From an uncultured Clostridia bacterium (GTDB lineage: Bacteria > Bacillota > Clostridia > Christensenellales > Aristaeellaceae): a stretch of 64,000 bases of DNA. Made by a program: the position numbers and the translations under genes. Under the pieces are notes generated by a model, which worked only from the letters and a program-made list of their open reading frames with translations, ran no database searches and had not been told where the DNA came from. Every line of letters begins with the position of its first letter. The stretch's first letter is position 1. The stretch covers positions 32,565 to 96,564 of the forward strand of contig CALNAU010000101.1 in the NCBI GenBank assembly GCA_937874275.1, read 5' to 3'. Shown here piece by piece: positions 9,149 through 18,506 of the stretch.

Positions 9149-9168
9149 GATATGGGAACGTGCGATTA

Positions 9169-10545
9169 TTATTCGGCGTAGCTGTCAATCCAGCCCGCGA
9201 TGTCGTTCATCACCTGCTCGGGGATGGGCGTGCGCTGGGCATATTCCACGCTGACCAGCTGGCTGAAGGGCACGGGCTCGCCCTGATAGGCACCAAACAG
9301 GTGATTGAGGCCGGGGTAGGCGATGAAGGTCGCGTCCGGGTGGTCCTTCAACTGCTCCTGCCAGAGGTTGTAGTCGGTCATGGAGACCTGGCGGTCATTT
9401 TCGCCATGCAGTGCCAGCAAGGGCTTGCCATCCGCCATGTGCAGCTGGGCTGCGTCCACGCCCTCCAGGTCGCGCAGGTACCAGCTGCTCAGGCCCATCA
9501 CGGTGGTGGTGAGGGCCTCCTCATCGGTCATGTCGGCCAGGCGCTTGCCCTTCTCGGTCTCCGCGGCCACAAAGGCACGGATGTCTGCCGCCTGTTTCTG
9601 ATCGCCGCCATCCTCCAGTTCCTGCGCCATGGTCAGGTTTTGCTCGGCGCTCAGCTCCCACAGCTTGCGGGGCGTGCCGCCCAGCAGCACATAGCCGGCC
9701 GGGTCACCGCCCGCATGGCCGATGGCGGCGGCCAACATGCCGCCCAGGCTGTGCCCCAGCAAAAAGACGGGCTTGCCGTCAAGCGCCGGTTGCGCCTTGA
9801 GCAGATTGAGCGCCGCCACGGCGTCCTCCACGGTCTCTTCCTTGGCGGTGATTTTGGCCGCATCCGGGCTTTGGGCGATGCGCGCGCCATAGGTGAAGGT
9901 ACGCTTGTCATAGCGCAGCACGGCGATGCCCCGCTGCGCCAGGCCCCAGGCTAAGTCGCGGAAGGGCGCGTTGGCGGCCACCGACTCATCCCGGTCGGAT
10001 GGGCCGCTGCCCTGTACCAGCACCAGCCCGGCGGTCATCGGGCCCTGCTTGGGCGTGGTCATCAGGCCGGACAGGGGATAGCCCGTGCCCGCGTCCACGG
10101 TGAGGGGTGTTTCCCGCACGGTGTCGGGCATGGTTTCGGGCGGGGTGACCGCGCCCGGCGTGAAGAACAGGCCGATGATGCGATCCTGCGCGTCAAACAC
10201 CGCGCGCTGCACCAGCGTCATGTTGGCAAAGCGCAGCGTCATCTCCAGCGTCTCGTAGCCGTTCTGGATGATGCTGCGGTATACCCCCTCGCCCAGGTAT
10301 TCCCCGCCCAGCTGGGATACCTGCTGCCAGATGGCGGGCACCTGGCCCTTGAGCGCGGCGCTGGTGGTTTCATCCATCATGGCCAGCACCTTGTCCTCCT
10401 CGCCCTCGCGGATATGGCCCAGCAGCTGGAGGGACAGGCCGTACAGTTGCTCCGTGCGGTCGGGCGCTATCTGCGCCGATGCCGGCAGCATGGGCAGCAG
10501 CAGGAAGGTGAGCAGCAGGCAAAGCATTCGGCGGGTTTTCGTCAT
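9169..10545 (-). CDS. Secreted DUF3887 / alpha-beta hydrolase
   Basis: 458 residues. A signal peptide (RRMLCLLLTFLLLPMLPASA, cleavage near 24) is followed by a DUF3887-like domain (about 30-130) and an alpha/beta hydrolase domain. The nucleophile elbow is GHSLGG (264-269, Ser266); a GSGPSD oxyanion-type loop lies near 180; GENDRQVS and LNHLF supply the expected Asp and His. It is likely an extracytoplasmic esterase or acyl hydrolase; the substrate is not evident. ATG is preceded by AAGGAGGCCCCC, 26 bp after the YARHG gene, so both share a transcript. Confidence 0.85.
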   Translation of the reverse strand: MTKTRRMLCLLLTFLLLPMLPASAQIAPDRTEQLYGLSLQLLGHIREGEEDKVLAMMDETTSAALKGQVPAIWQQVSQLGGEYLGEGVYRSIIQNGYETLEMTLRFANMTLVQRAVFDAQDRIIGLFFTPGAVTPPETMPDTVRETPLTVDAGTGYPLSGLMTTPKQGPMTAGLVLVQGSGPSDRDESVAANAPFRDLAWGLAQRGIAVLRYDKRTFTYGARIAQSPDAAKITAKEETVEDAVAALNLLKAQPALDGKPVFLLGHSLGGMLAAAIGHAGGDPAGYVLLGGTPRKLWELSAEQNLTMAQELEDGGDQKQAADIRAFVAAETEKGKRLADMTDEEALTTTVMGLSSWYLRDLEGVDAAQLHMADGKPLLALHGENDRQVSMTDYNLWQEQLKDHPDATFIAYPGLNHLFGAYQGEPVPFSQLVSVEYAQRTPIPEQVMNDIAGWIDSYAE

Positions 10546-10571
10546 GGGGGCCTCCTTCTATGGGTTGCTAT

Positions 10572-11444
10572 TTATTTCAGTTGGATGGCATTCAGCGGCA
10601 CGCAGCCGCGCAGCAGGCCTTGGGCGGTATTGGCTTCCACATAGGCCCAGTCCCGGTTGTTGTTCATGGGGAACAGGTAGGTCACCTGGTCGCCCTGTCG
10701 CAGCTGGGCCAGCGGCGCGCCAGCACCCACCGGGTCATCGGTGATGGGGGCGTTCTGGGTTAACACGGCGTTGGTTGGGGCATAGGCGGGGAAGGTGCCG
10801 TACACCGTGTCCTTGATGCCGCTGGCCTCGGTATAGCCCACGCGCGCAGCGCCGTTGTTGGTGCGGTAGAGCACCAGCACCCAGCCATTCTCCGTGCCGC
10901 CCACATACACCGTGCCGTTGGTGCTGGTGATGGCCTTGCCGTTGGCGCCGCGCAGGTAATGCTGGCCGGGGCCGCTGTATACCGGCAGGCGCTGGTTGGG
11001 GGTGAACAGGTACTCTTCAAACGGCCAGGGGATGTTGAGCAGGTCGGGGTCCAGGCCGGGCAGCGTCTTGCCGCCGGGGTTCTTGGTGCCCTGGTCGCGC
11101 ATCTGCTGGCGCACCTGCTTGACCAGCTGCTCGTTCTTCCACTCGAGGGTGCTCAACCGGTTGTAGCACTCGGCCTTGGTCAGCTTCGGGTTCATGCGGT
11201 ACCAGCTCTGGCTGTTGAACCACGGGGCGAACCGTCCGTCCGGGTCAAAGGGGAAGCCGTGGCGCGCGAAGATTTCGTTGAGGATGTAGGCCAGGGCATC
11301 ATACTGCCATGCCCATAGCTCCGCCTCCGTGAGCAGCCGTGTGTCGCTGTCGGGGATGATGTACAGGTTGGCCGCCCGCGCCGGGGCGGGGCCCAAGCCC
11401 AGCAGCAACGCGCACAGCACCAGAAGGGCCAGCAACCGCTTCAT
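10572..11444 (-). CDS. Secreted YARHG-domain protein with SH3-like C-terminus
   Basis: 290 residues with an N-terminal signal peptide ending near PARAA. A YARHG-type domain (about 30-105) includes the name-giving motif as FARHGFPFD and the WYRMNPKLT / NRLSTLEWKNEQ blocks that follow in this family. The C-terminal 130 residues look like an SH3-like wall-binding module (PVYSGPGQHYLRGANGKA, then WVLVLYRTN). It is probably anchored at or near the cell wall. It heads a two-gene transcript with the secreted hydrolase. The role of YARHG domains is unknown. Confidence 0.75.
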   Translation of the reverse strand: MKRLLALLVLCALLLGLGPAPARAANLYIIPDSDTRLLTEAELWAWQYDALAYILNEIFARHGFPFDPDGRFAPWFNSQSWYRMNPKLTKAECYNRLSTLEWKNEQLVKQVRQQMRDQGTKNPGGKTLPGLDPDLLNIPWPFEEYLFTPNQRLPVYSGPGQHYLRGANGKAITSTNGTVYVGGTENGWVLVLYRTNNGAARVGYTEASGIKDTVYGTFPAYAPTNAVLTQNAPITDDPVGAGAPLAQLRQGDQVTYLFPMNNNRDWAYVEANTAQGLLRGCVPLNAIQLK

Positions 11445-11497
11445 CCGATGTTCCTCCTCCCATGGGGCAGATCATGTGTAACACTCCGATTGTTGAC

Positions 11498-11526
11498 AGT
11501 ATAACAAGGATGGGCCCATGTAACAA
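11498..11526 (-). promoter_or_regulatory. Promoter of the YARHG-hydrolase operon
   Basis: Minus strand TTGTTA (11526-11521), 17-bp spacer, TATACT (11503-11498), about 54 bp before the YARHG ATG. Confidence 0.55.
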
Positions 11527-11608
11527 GCGGTTCCCGCGTCAAACGGGTGCGCGGACGGCGATGTTGGCCAGCCTCTCGGGCAGAAAGTAGCGGGAATATT
11601 GCCCCATG

Positions 11609-11640
11609 AAAAAGCCCGGAAGCGCATGCTTTCCGGGCTT
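11609..11640 (-). terminator. Intrinsic terminator after rny
   Basis: AAGCCCGGAA (11612-11621) pairs perfectly with TTCCGGGCTT (11631-11640). On the minus strand the hairpin is followed by a T-rich tail, 15 bp past the rny stop. Confidence 0.8.
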
Positions 11641-11654
11641 AGGCAGTCGGTATC

Positions 11655-13196
11655 TTATTTGGCGTACTCCACGCTGCGCGTCTCGCGGATGACGTTCACG
11701 CGGATTTGCCCGGGGAACTCCATCTCCTTCTCGATGCGCTTGGCCACTTCCTTGGCCAGGATGCGGGTGCCGTCGTCGTTCACGTCGTCGGGCTTGACCA
11801 GAATACGCACCTCGCGGCCGGACTGGATGGCGTAGGTCTTTTCCACGCCCTGGAAAGAATTGGCAATCTCCTCCAGCTTGGTCAGGCGCTTGATGTAGTT
11901 CTCCAGCGATTCGCGGCGGGCGCCGGGGCGCGCGGCGCTGATGGCGTCGGCAGCCTGCACCAGCACGGCCTCCACGGTGGTCGGGTCCACATCGTTGTGG
12001 TGGGCCAGAATCGCGTGGATGACGTCGGGATGCTCGCGGTACTTGCGGGCCAGCTCCGCGCCCAGGGAGACGTGGGTGCCTTCCTGCTCATGGTCAACGG
12101 CCTTGCCCAGGTCATGCAGCAGGCCGGCCCGTTTGGCAATCTGCACATCGGCGCCCACTTCGGCGGCCATGAGGCCGGCCAGGTGGCTTACCTCGATGGA
12201 GTGCTTGAGCACATTCTGCCCATAGCTGGTGCGGTATTTCATGCGGCCCAGCAGGCGCACAATTTCGGGGTGCAGGCCGTGCTGGCCGGTCTCAAAGACG
12301 GCCTGTTCGCCGGCTTCCTTGACGGCCTCTTCCACGTCGCGCTTGGCCTTCTCCACCATCTCCTCAATGCGGGCGGGGTGGATGCGGCCGTCCTGCAGCA
12401 GCTTTTCAATGGCCAGGCGGGCGGTCTCGCGGCGGATGGGGTCAAAGGCCGATACGATGATGGCCTCGGGGGTGTCGTCGATGATGAGGTCAACGCCGGT
12501 GGCTGTCTCCAGCGCGCGGATGTTGCGGCCCTCACGGCCGATGATGCGGCCCTTCATATCGTCGTTGGGCAGGCTGATGACCGACACGGTGCTCTCGGCC
12601 ACATGGTCGCTGGCACAGCGCTGGATGGCGGAGGCGATGATGTTGCGGGCCTTCTTGTCGCCCTCCTCGCGGGCCTTGAGCTCGATGTCGCGCACAAAGG
12701 CGGCGGCGTCATGGTAGGCTTCCTTCTGCACGCGGCTGATGATGATTTGGGTGGCCTCGTCGGCGGTGATGCCCGCGATGCGCTCCAGCTCCGTGCTCTG
12801 CATGCTTTTGAGGCGCTCGGCCTCGTCCAGCGCGGCCTGTATCTCTTCGGACTTCTGGTTGATGCGCTCCTCGCGCTTTTCCAGGTTGTCCAGCTTCTTG
12901 TCCAGGGTTTCCTCGCGCTGGGCCACGCGGCGCTCGCTGCGCTGCTGCTCGGCCCGGCGGTCATGGATTTCGCGGTCCAGGTCGGTTTTGAGGCGAAGCA
13001 CCTCTTCCTTGGCTTCCAGGATTTTTTCTTTTCGTTGTTCTTCGGCTTTGCGGGTCGCGTCGTTGAGCAGGTCTGTGGCATACTGTTCGGCACGCCCGAT
13101 TTTTTGTTCGGTCACTTGCTTGCGGTACATAAAGCCGGCGCCCGCGCCCACAGCACAGGTGGCCAGCGCAATCAGGATGACGGCGATAACTGGCAT
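11655..13196 (-). CDS. rny: Ribonuclease Y
   Basis: 513 residues. A single N-terminal membrane helix (1-22) and a long charged coiled coil (about 30-195) precede a KH domain with [15 protein letters not shown] (216-230) and an HD domain with HDLGK (361-365). This is the full architecture of RNase Y, the membrane-anchored endoribonuclease that starts mRNA decay in Firmicutes. The start chosen follows AAAAGGAGGAACGT; an upstream in-frame extension lacks a ribosome site. Downstream lies a clean terminator. Upstream is a promoter-to-terminator segment that could be an independent RNA or an attenuating leader for this gene. Confidence 0.97.
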   Translation of the reverse strand: MPVIAVILIALATCAVGAGAGFMYRKQVTEQKIGRAEQYATDLLNDATRKAEEQRKEKILEAKEEVLRLKTDLDREIHDRRAEQQRSERRVAQREETLDKKLDNLEKREERINQKSEEIQAALDEAERLKSMQSTELERIAGITADEATQIIISRVQKEAYHDAAAFVRDIELKAREEGDKKARNIIASAIQRCASDHVAESTVSVISLPNDDMKGRIIGREGRNIRALETATGVDLIIDDTPEAIIVSAFDPIRRETARLAIEKLLQDGRIHPARIEEMVEKAKRDVEEAVKEAGEQAVFETGQHGLHPEIVRLLGRMKYRTSYGQNVLKHSIEVSHLAGLMAAEVGADVQIAKRAGLLHDLGKAVDHEQEGTHVSLGAELARKYREHPDVIHAILAHHNDVDPTTVEAVLVQAADAISAARPGARRESLENYIKRLTKLEEIANSFQGVEKTYAIQSGREVRILVKPDDVNDDGTRILAKEVAKRIEKEMEFPGQIRVNVIRETRSVEYAK

Positions 13197-13260
13197 ACGT
13201 TCCTCCTTTTCGGCAGATTTTTCTATCCGGGTCTTATTGATTTGATCATTCGTCCAACGC

Positions 13261-13290
13261 AAAAAGCCGCACGGAGCATTCCATACGGCC
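13261..13290 (-). terminator. Intrinsic terminator between nadD and rny
   Basis: GCCGCACGGA (13266-13275) pairs with TCCATACGGC (13280-13289) using two G-U pairs in the minus-strand RNA, with a GCAT-derived tetraloop and five U following. It lies about 65 bp before the rny ATG, so it ends either the candidate RNA or a regulated rny leader. Confidence 0.7.
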
Positions 13291-13453
13291 GCCTGCTGAT
13301 TATCAACACGAAAAAGCTAACGTTCAGACAGTCCCTTGGGTGTCGTAGCAAACTGTATGAGGAAAGGCGCTGCGTGCGCAGCCAACCCATAAAGCCTGGT
13401 AGTGTATCAAAACAGCAAGCACACCCAACCACCGGTCGGATGCCTGCCGGACA
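13261..13453 (-). ncRNA. Candidate structured RNA (~190 nt), unassigned family
   Basis: The minus-strand segment begins just after a strong promoter (TTGACA 13488-13483, 18-bp spacer, TAGAAT 13464-13459) and ends at an intrinsic terminator, with no credible coding frame inside. The predicted RNA folds on paper: TTGGGTGT near the 5' part pairs with ACACCCAA further on, enclosing an interior bubble and a terminal hairpin with GCTGCG/CGCAGC. Size and the long interrupted helix resemble 6S RNA, but I cannot confirm a match. The alternative is a cis-acting leader of rny with a built-in terminator. Confidence 0.45.
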
Positions 13454-13458
13454 CGTTC

Positions 13459-13488
13459 ATTCTAAAGGACGAACTCAACAAATGTCAA
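13459..13488 (-). promoter_or_regulatory. Strong sigma-A promoter of the candidate RNA / rny
   Basis: Minus strand: consensus TTGACA (13488-13483), 18-bp spacer, TAGAAT (13464-13459). It overlaps the last codons of nadD. Confidence 0.65.
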
Positions 13489-14093
13489 GTGACAAATTTG
13501 GCGCTTCTGTACAGGTCGTGCCGTTTGATATAGTCGGCCACCGGAGCGGGCACCAGGTGGTCAATGGGCTGCCCCTGCGCCACGGCTTCCCGCACCATGC
13601 TGGAGGAAATGGTGAGGCCCATGGTGCTCAGCAGGCGGCTTTCCAGACCGTAGTCGGTCAGCATGCGGTCTTGCAGGCGGGCCACTTCCGCGCGGTCATC
13701 GCCCGGGCGCAGCACCACGGCCATGCGGCACAGTTTGGCCACCCGCTCGGCCGTGCGCCAGGTGGGGAACTGCGCCAGCGTGTCCGAGCCCACCAGGTAC
13801 ACCAGGTCCTGCTCGCCCATGGTCTGAAGGGCCAGCAGCGTATCCACGGTGTAGGTGCGGCCGGGGCGGCGCAGCTCCATGTCCGATATCAAAAAGCGCG
13901 GCTCCCCCTCGCAGGCCAGCTGGGCCATGCGCAGGCGGTCCTGCTTGCTCACGTTGGGCTGCTTGTGGGGCGGGTCGCCATCAGGCAAAAACAGGACGCG
14001 GTTCAGTGCCAGCTCGTCCAGCGCGGCGCGGGCTATCACCAGGTGCCCCAGGTGGATGGGGTCGAATGTGCCGCCCAGTATGCCCAGCGTCAT
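13485..14093 (-). CDS. nadD: Nicotinate-nucleotide adenylyltransferase
   Basis: 202 residues. It transfers AMP from ATP to nicotinate mononucleotide in NAD synthesis. The nucleotidyltransferase motif GGTFDPIHLGH (7-17) and the C-terminal ISSSMVREA (ISSTxIR-type) block are both present, with PDGDPPHK in between. ATG overlaps the addA stop by 4 bp (ATGA). A much longer upstream frame exists but runs through addA and lacks support. The yqeK and rsfS genes that often follow nadD in Firmicutes are absent here; instead a promoter and candidate RNA begin at its 3' end. Confidence 0.95.
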   Translation of the reverse strand: MTLGILGGTFDPIHLGHLVIARAALDELALNRVLFLPDGDPPHKQPNVSKQDRLRMAQLACEGEPRFLISDMELRRPGRTYTVDTLLALQTMGEQDLVYLVGSDTLAQFPTWRTAERVAKLCRMAVVLRPGDDRAEVARLQDRMLTDYGLESRLLSTMGLTISSSMVREAVAQGQPIDHLVPAPVADYIKRHDLYRSAKFVT

Positions 14094-17000
14094 GAGGGGC
14101 CTCCCTGGGGGATGTAGCGGATGGGCTCCGCCTCCCGGATGGGCACAAATTGCCGGTGGTGGATGAGGTACAGGCACCCCTCGCGCACGGGGATGCCCGT
14201 GATGTCGCGCAGCGCGCGCATGTACCAGCGCAGCTGGTCGCGATAGCGCAGGGCCAGCTGCGCGGGGTCGGCGCGGTCGGTCTTGTAGTCGATGACCACC
14301 CAGGCCCCATCCTCCATAAAGCAGCAGTCCAGCACGCCCTGCAGAATCATGCGCTCCTCCGCCATCAGGGAGAAGGGCCACTCCCGCTCCACCTGGGTGG
14401 CGGCCAGCAGGCGCTGGCCCATGGCGCTGCCGTAGAAGGCGCTTAGGGCGGCCACATCCACGGCCTCCCGCTCCTTGGGCAGCAGCACACCGGCCTGCTC
14501 CATGCGCGCCAGCTCCCGCACCAGGGCATCATATAGCGCTTGGCCGTGTTGGGCGCGCAAATTGTCCAGCGCCAGGCCGCCCATGGCCCGGTGGGTGGCC
14601 ACACCCCGCTGCACGCCCAGCGCGCGGCGGGCACGCAGCTCGTCAAAGTCGGGCAGCGGCCGGGGCCCCTGCTCCAGCGGCAGGCGCTTGACGGGCGCGG
14701 TTTCCTCGATGGGGTCGGGCGAGCGCTGCACCAGCTGCGTGACCGACAGCTTGAGCGGGTGGCCGGGGAAGGCGGGCAGCGGCGCCAGCATCTCGCGGAT
14801 GCGGTCGCTGGGCTGCTGCTGCGACAGGCGCACGTCGGGCTGCTGCCCCTCCTGCGTGCCCGCGCCCAAGGTAGCCGCGCTGCGGTAGCTCACCTGCCAG
14901 CGACTGCCGTTGGGGGTGGTCCACAGGGCGTCCAGCCCGCTTTCCAGTGCCGGCCACAGGCTGCCTCCCACCCACTCCAGCATGCTGTTGGCGTGAGCTG
15001 CGTCCTCGGCATTGGCCGCCATGGCCCAGCGCTTGCGCTCGCTGTCGGGCCGTCCGGGGGCGGAGAGCATTACCAGCCGCTCCCGCGCGCGGGTCATGGC
15101 CACGTACAGCAGCCGCGCCTCCTCGCTGCGGGTCTCCTGATCCATTTTCATCAAAATGCTGCGCCCTGCCAACGTGTGGTAGGTCATGCTCTGCGCCCGG
15201 TCAATCAGCTTGAGCGCCGGGCCCAGCTCCGCGTCCATCAGCAGCAGCTCGCCCTGGCTGCCCAGGCGGAAGCGCCGCGCCAGGTCGGGCAGAAACACCA
15301 CCGGGAACTCCAGCCCCTTGGATTTGTGGATGGTCATGATGCGCACCACATCCTCGCTGGCGCCCAGGGTGGCCGCGGCGCGGGTGGTATCCTGCTTGCG
15401 CGCCTGGGTGACACGGCTCAAAAAGCCGTGCAGTGTCTGCGGTTCGGGGTTGGGCCCGGCACGCTCGCACAGCAGGCGCAGGTTGGCGCGGCGCAGCTCG
15501 CCCTGGGGCTTGGCCCCGGCGCGGGCGTAGATGCCCGTCTCCCGCAGCAGGCCGCGGATAAAGCCCTCCAGCGGCATGTTTTCACACAAAAACCGCCAGC
15601 GCTCAAGCGTCTGCGCGGCGTGGGCCACGCGCGGGTCGCTGTCCGCCAGCGCGAAAAAGGCTTGGTGATAGGGCACGCGGCGGTCGGGGTGCGATGTGCG
15701 CACCCGCGCCAGCTCCTCCGGCGAAAACTCAAAGGGCGGGGCGGCCAGCACGCCCAGCAGGCGCTCGTCATCCAGCGGGTTATCCAGCACGTGCAGCAGG
15801 TTGAGGGCGTCCACCACCTCAATCACGTCAAAGAATTGGTTGTCCGCATCCGAATACACCGGGATGCCGCGCGCGCGCAACACCTGGGCCATGCGCTCTG
15901 CCCGGCCGGAGGCGCTGCGCAGCAAAATGACCATATCCCGCCAGGTCAGCGCCCGCTGGGTATCGCCCTCTTGGATTTTGGTGCCGCGCAGGGCGGCCAT
16001 GCGCTCGGCAATCAGCACGGCCTCGCGCTCGGTGCCGCCCAGCTGCTCGCCTTCCTCGTCCTGCTCCTCATCCTCGCCGGGGGGCAGTATCAGGTGCAGC
16101 TCCACCGCCGGGTCCTGTTGGCTGTGCGCGCCGGGGTACAGCTGCGCCTCGGCGTCGTAGTCAATCTCCAGCCCGCCGCCGCGCAGCGTGTGCTCAAACA
16201 CATGGTTGACCGCCTGCAGAATATTGTCCCGCGAGCGGAAGTTCTGGCTTAGGGTGATGACGCGCTCGGGCGCGTCGGGCGCCGGGTCAAAGGCGCTGTA
16301 CTTGCGCAGGAACAGGCTGGGGTCGGCCAGGCGGAAACGGTAGATGCTCTGCTTTACGTCGCCCACCATGAACAGCGTGGCGTGGTCGCCGTGCAGGCGG
16401 CGGATGATGGCCTCCTGTATGCGGGAGATATCCTGATACTCGTCCACAAACAGCGCGTCGTACTGCTGGTGCACCTGATAGCGCACCTGCGGGTCATCCA
16501 GGCAGGCCAGGGCCAGCTGCTCCAGGTCCGGGTAGTCCCACAGCTGGCGTTCGGCCTTGTACTCGCCGTACAGCGCGTGCACCCGACGGGTCAGCGCCGC
16601 CAGCGCCCGCAGGGCGGGCAGCGTGTAGGCGATGTCGCCCAGCGCCTTTTCAAGCGCCTCCTCCCCCCGGGGCAGCGCGTCAAAGGCCGCCTTCAGGTGG
16701 TCCTTGAGCGCATCGCGCATCGCCTTGAACTGCTCGCGCAGCGCCGGGTCCTCCTGCTCGGGGGCCTTGGCGGTGGACAGCCGGGTCACCTGGGGCGACC
16801 ATTCCGCCGGCAGGCTGCCCTTTTGCGCCAGATGCTCCGCCACGGCCAGCGCGGCCTCCAGGTCGGCCTGGGCGTTGCGCAGGTAGCGCGCAGGGCCGTC
16901 CGGCCGCTCGGCCAGGGCGATACACTGCCGGGCCAGGCTGGCCGCGGCTTTGGCCTCGCCGATGGCGGCCCGCAGGGCATAGCGGTACCAGGGCTGTTGC

Positions 17001-17581
17001 GCGGGAGGCTCCTCCGCCATGCGCGCCAGGTGGGCGTCTATCCAGGTCCAGGGCGCCTCCTGTGCCCGCAGAAAGCCGTACAGGCGGCGCAGCATGTCGT
17101 CTATCTGCGTATCCTTATACTGGTCAATCAGCTGCTGGCCGTCCGCGTCCGGGGTCTCGTACAGCAGCTCCATCTCCTCCTGCACGGCGCGGTCCAACAG
17201 GCCCTTGAGCAGCCCCTCATCGCCCACGCGGCCCATGGGGTCGGCATCCACGGCCTGAAAGTGCTGTTTGATGATTTTGATGCAGAATTGGTGCAGCGTG
17301 CTGATGTCGGCGCTGCCCAGCAGGTCGCGCTGCTTTTTGAGGGCGCGGTTCTGGCGCGCCTCGCGCGTCAGCGATTTTTGCAGCCGCTCGCGCATCTCGC
17401 TGGCGGCGGCGCGGGTAAAGGTGACCACCAGCATGCGGTCGATGGTGGCGCCCGCGCGCAGCAGGCTCATCACCCGCTCGATCAGCACGGTGGTCTTGCC
17501 CGAGCCCGCCGCGGCGCTTACCAAAATGCTGCGGTTGCGCGCCTCAATGGCATCCAGCTGTTTGGGTGTCCAGTCAGGCAT
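14090..17581 (-). CDS. addA: Helicase-nuclease subunit AddA
   Basis: 1163 residues. A UvrD-type superfamily 1 helicase begins with PKQLDAIEARNRSIL and Walker A AAAGSGKT (23-30); Walker B is LFVDEYQD; MTIHKSKGLEFPVVFLPDL is helicase motif V. The C-terminal PD-(D/E)XK nuclease shows GVLDCCFMEDGAWVVIDYKTDR, with the IDYKTDR block at 1097-1103. This is the AddA architecture, which processes double-strand breaks with AddB. No addB lies next to it, although it is normally upstream. ATG follows AGGAGGATCACG and overlaps the ppx-like gene by 8 bp. Confidence 0.93.
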   Translation of the reverse strand: MPDWTPKQLDAIEARNRSILVSAAAGSGKTTVLIERVMSLLRAGATIDRMLVVTFTRAAASEMRERLQKSLTREARQNRALKKQRDLLGSADISTLHQFCIKIIKQHFQAVDADPMGRVGDEGLLKGLLDRAVQEEMELLYETPDADGQQLIDQYKDTQIDDMLRRLYGFLRAQEAPWTWIDAHLARMAEEPPAQQPWYRYALRAAIGEAKAAASLARQCIALAERPDGPARYLRNAQADLEAALAVAEHLAQKGSLPAEWSPQVTRLSTAKAPEQEDPALREQFKAMRDALKDHLKAAFDALPRGEEALEKALGDIAYTLPALRALAALTRRVHALYGEYKAERQLWDYPDLEQLALACLDDPQVRYQVHQQYDALFVDEYQDISRIQEAIIRRLHGDHATLFMVGDVKQSIYRFRLADPSLFLRKYSAFDPAPDAPERVITLSQNFRSRDNILQAVNHVFEHTLRGGGLEIDYDAEAQLYPGAHSQQDPAVELHLILPPGEDEEQDEEGEQLGGTEREAVLIAERMAALRGTKIQEGDTQRALTWRDMVILLRSASGRAERMAQVLRARGIPVYSDADNQFFDVIEVVDALNLLHVLDNPLDDERLLGVLAAPPFEFSPEELARVRTSHPDRRVPYHQAFFALADSDPRVAHAAQTLERWRFLCENMPLEGFIRGLLRETGIYARAGAKPQGELRRANLRLLCERAGPNPEPQTLHGFLSRVTQARKQDTTRAAATLGASEDVVRIMTIHKSKGLEFPVVFLPDLARRFRLGSQGELLLMDAELGPALKLIDRAQSMTYHTLAGRSILMKMDQETRSEEARLLYVAMTRARERLVMLSAPGRPDSERKRWAMAANAEDAAHANSMLEWVGGSLWPALESGLDALWTTPNGSRWQVSYRSAATLGAGTQEGQQPDVRLSQQQPSDRIREMLAPLPAFPGHPLKLSVTQLVQRSPDPIEETAPVKRLPLEQGPRPLPDFDELRARRALGVQRGVATHRAMGGLALDNLRAQHGQALYDALVRELARMEQAGVLLPKEREAVDVAALSAFYGSAMGQRLLAATQVEREWPFSLMAEERMILQGVLDCCFMEDGAWVVIDYKTDRADPAQLALRYRDQLRWYMRALRDITGIPVREGCLYLIHHRQFVPIREAEPIRYIPQGGPS

Positions 17582-18506
17582 CGTGATCCTCCTGCGGCAT
17601 GGCCACCAGGCGGTAGAGGTAGCCGTCCAGGTTGGTGCGCTGGGTTACCCGCAGCTGCCCGATGCCCAATTGCGCCATCACCTCGCGCAGTATCACCAGC
17701 CCGGTGGGCAAAATGTGCACCCGCGTGGGCGGCATGCCCGCCAGGCGCGCGCGCTCCTCCGGGGTCATTGCGGCCAGGCGCGTCAGCCAGCCCTGCACAT
17801 CCTCCAGCGTCAGCGGGTGATCCTCCGGGGCCAATTTGTCGTAGGGGCGCTTGACCATCATGTTGGCCAGCGTGTTGCCCGTGCCGCCCACCAGCGTCCA
17901 GCCCCGCGGGGCCGGCACGCCTTCGCGCAGGCCGTCCGTCACCACTTGGCGCGCGATGGCGCGGGCGGCGGCCAGGCCCTGCTCGCCGTCCACCGGCTGG
18001 CGCTGCAACAGGCGGCTCGCGCCCAGCTGCATGCTGCGCGCGTAGCGCAGGCCGTGCAGGCAGTCGCCCACCGCCACCTCGGTGGACCCTCCGCCGATGT
18101 CAATCATCCCCTGCAGGCCCTCCTGGGGCGGCACGCAGCACGCGCCCAGGAAGCTCAGCTGCGCCTCCTCGTCACCCGAAATGATGCGGTTGACCAATAT
18201 GGGTGCCAGCGCCGCGATATAAAAATCCAGCTCCGTGCGGTTGTGCGCGTCGCGCATGGCGCTGGTGGCAATCAGGCGGATTTCCTGCGCGCCCGCCTGG
18301 CGCGCCTCGTAGTGCAGCTTGCTCACCGCGCGGGCAGTGCGGTCCATGCCCGCCTCGCTGAAGCGCTTTTTATCATCCAGCGACAAAAAAAGCGCCGTCT
18401 CCTCCCGCCCGCGTACGGGCTGGGAGAGGGCGGCATCCAGGTTGGCCGTCAGCATCCTGACCGAGTTAGAGCCAATGGCAATCACGCCCATGCGTTTGAT
18501 GCTCAT
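17574..18506 (-). CDS. Ppx/GppA family phosphatase
   Basis: 310 residues of the actin-fold exopolyphosphatase / pppGpp phosphatase family. The second phosphate loop is intact (MIDIGGGSTEVAVG) and the catalytic-Glu region ISGDEEAQLSFLG is present. The first phosphate loop reads VIAIGSNSVRML, with Ala where almost all family members have Asp (IDxGSNS). Start at the MSIKRM ATG, which overlaps the ftsB-like stop by 4 bp; an upstream extension is open but less likely. It lies in an operon with ftsB-like, addA and nadD genes. Whether it degrades polyphosphate or pppGpp cannot be told. Confidence 0.85.
   Translation of the reverse strand: MSIKRMGVIAIGSNSVRMLTANLDAALSQPVRGREETALFLSLDDKKRFSEAGMDRTARAVSKLHYEARQAGAQEIRLIATSAMRDAHNRTELDFYIAALAPILVNRIISGDEEAQLSFLGACCVPPQEGLQGMIDIGGGSTEVAVGDCLHGLRYARSMQLGASRLLQRQPVDGEQGLAAARAIARQVVTDGLREGVPAPRGWTLVGGTGNTLANMMVKRPYDKLAPEDHPLTLEDVQGWLTRLAAMTPEERARLAGMPPTRVHILPTGLVILREVMAQLGIGQLRVTQRTNLDGYLYRLVAMPQEDHDA

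Noticed and set aside
11706..14117. Very long open frame on the plus strand across rny and nadD
   Set aside because: It is antisense to genes with full domain signatures, has no ribosome site and gives a low-complexity His/Gly/Ala-rich product, the usual shadow in GC-rich DNA.
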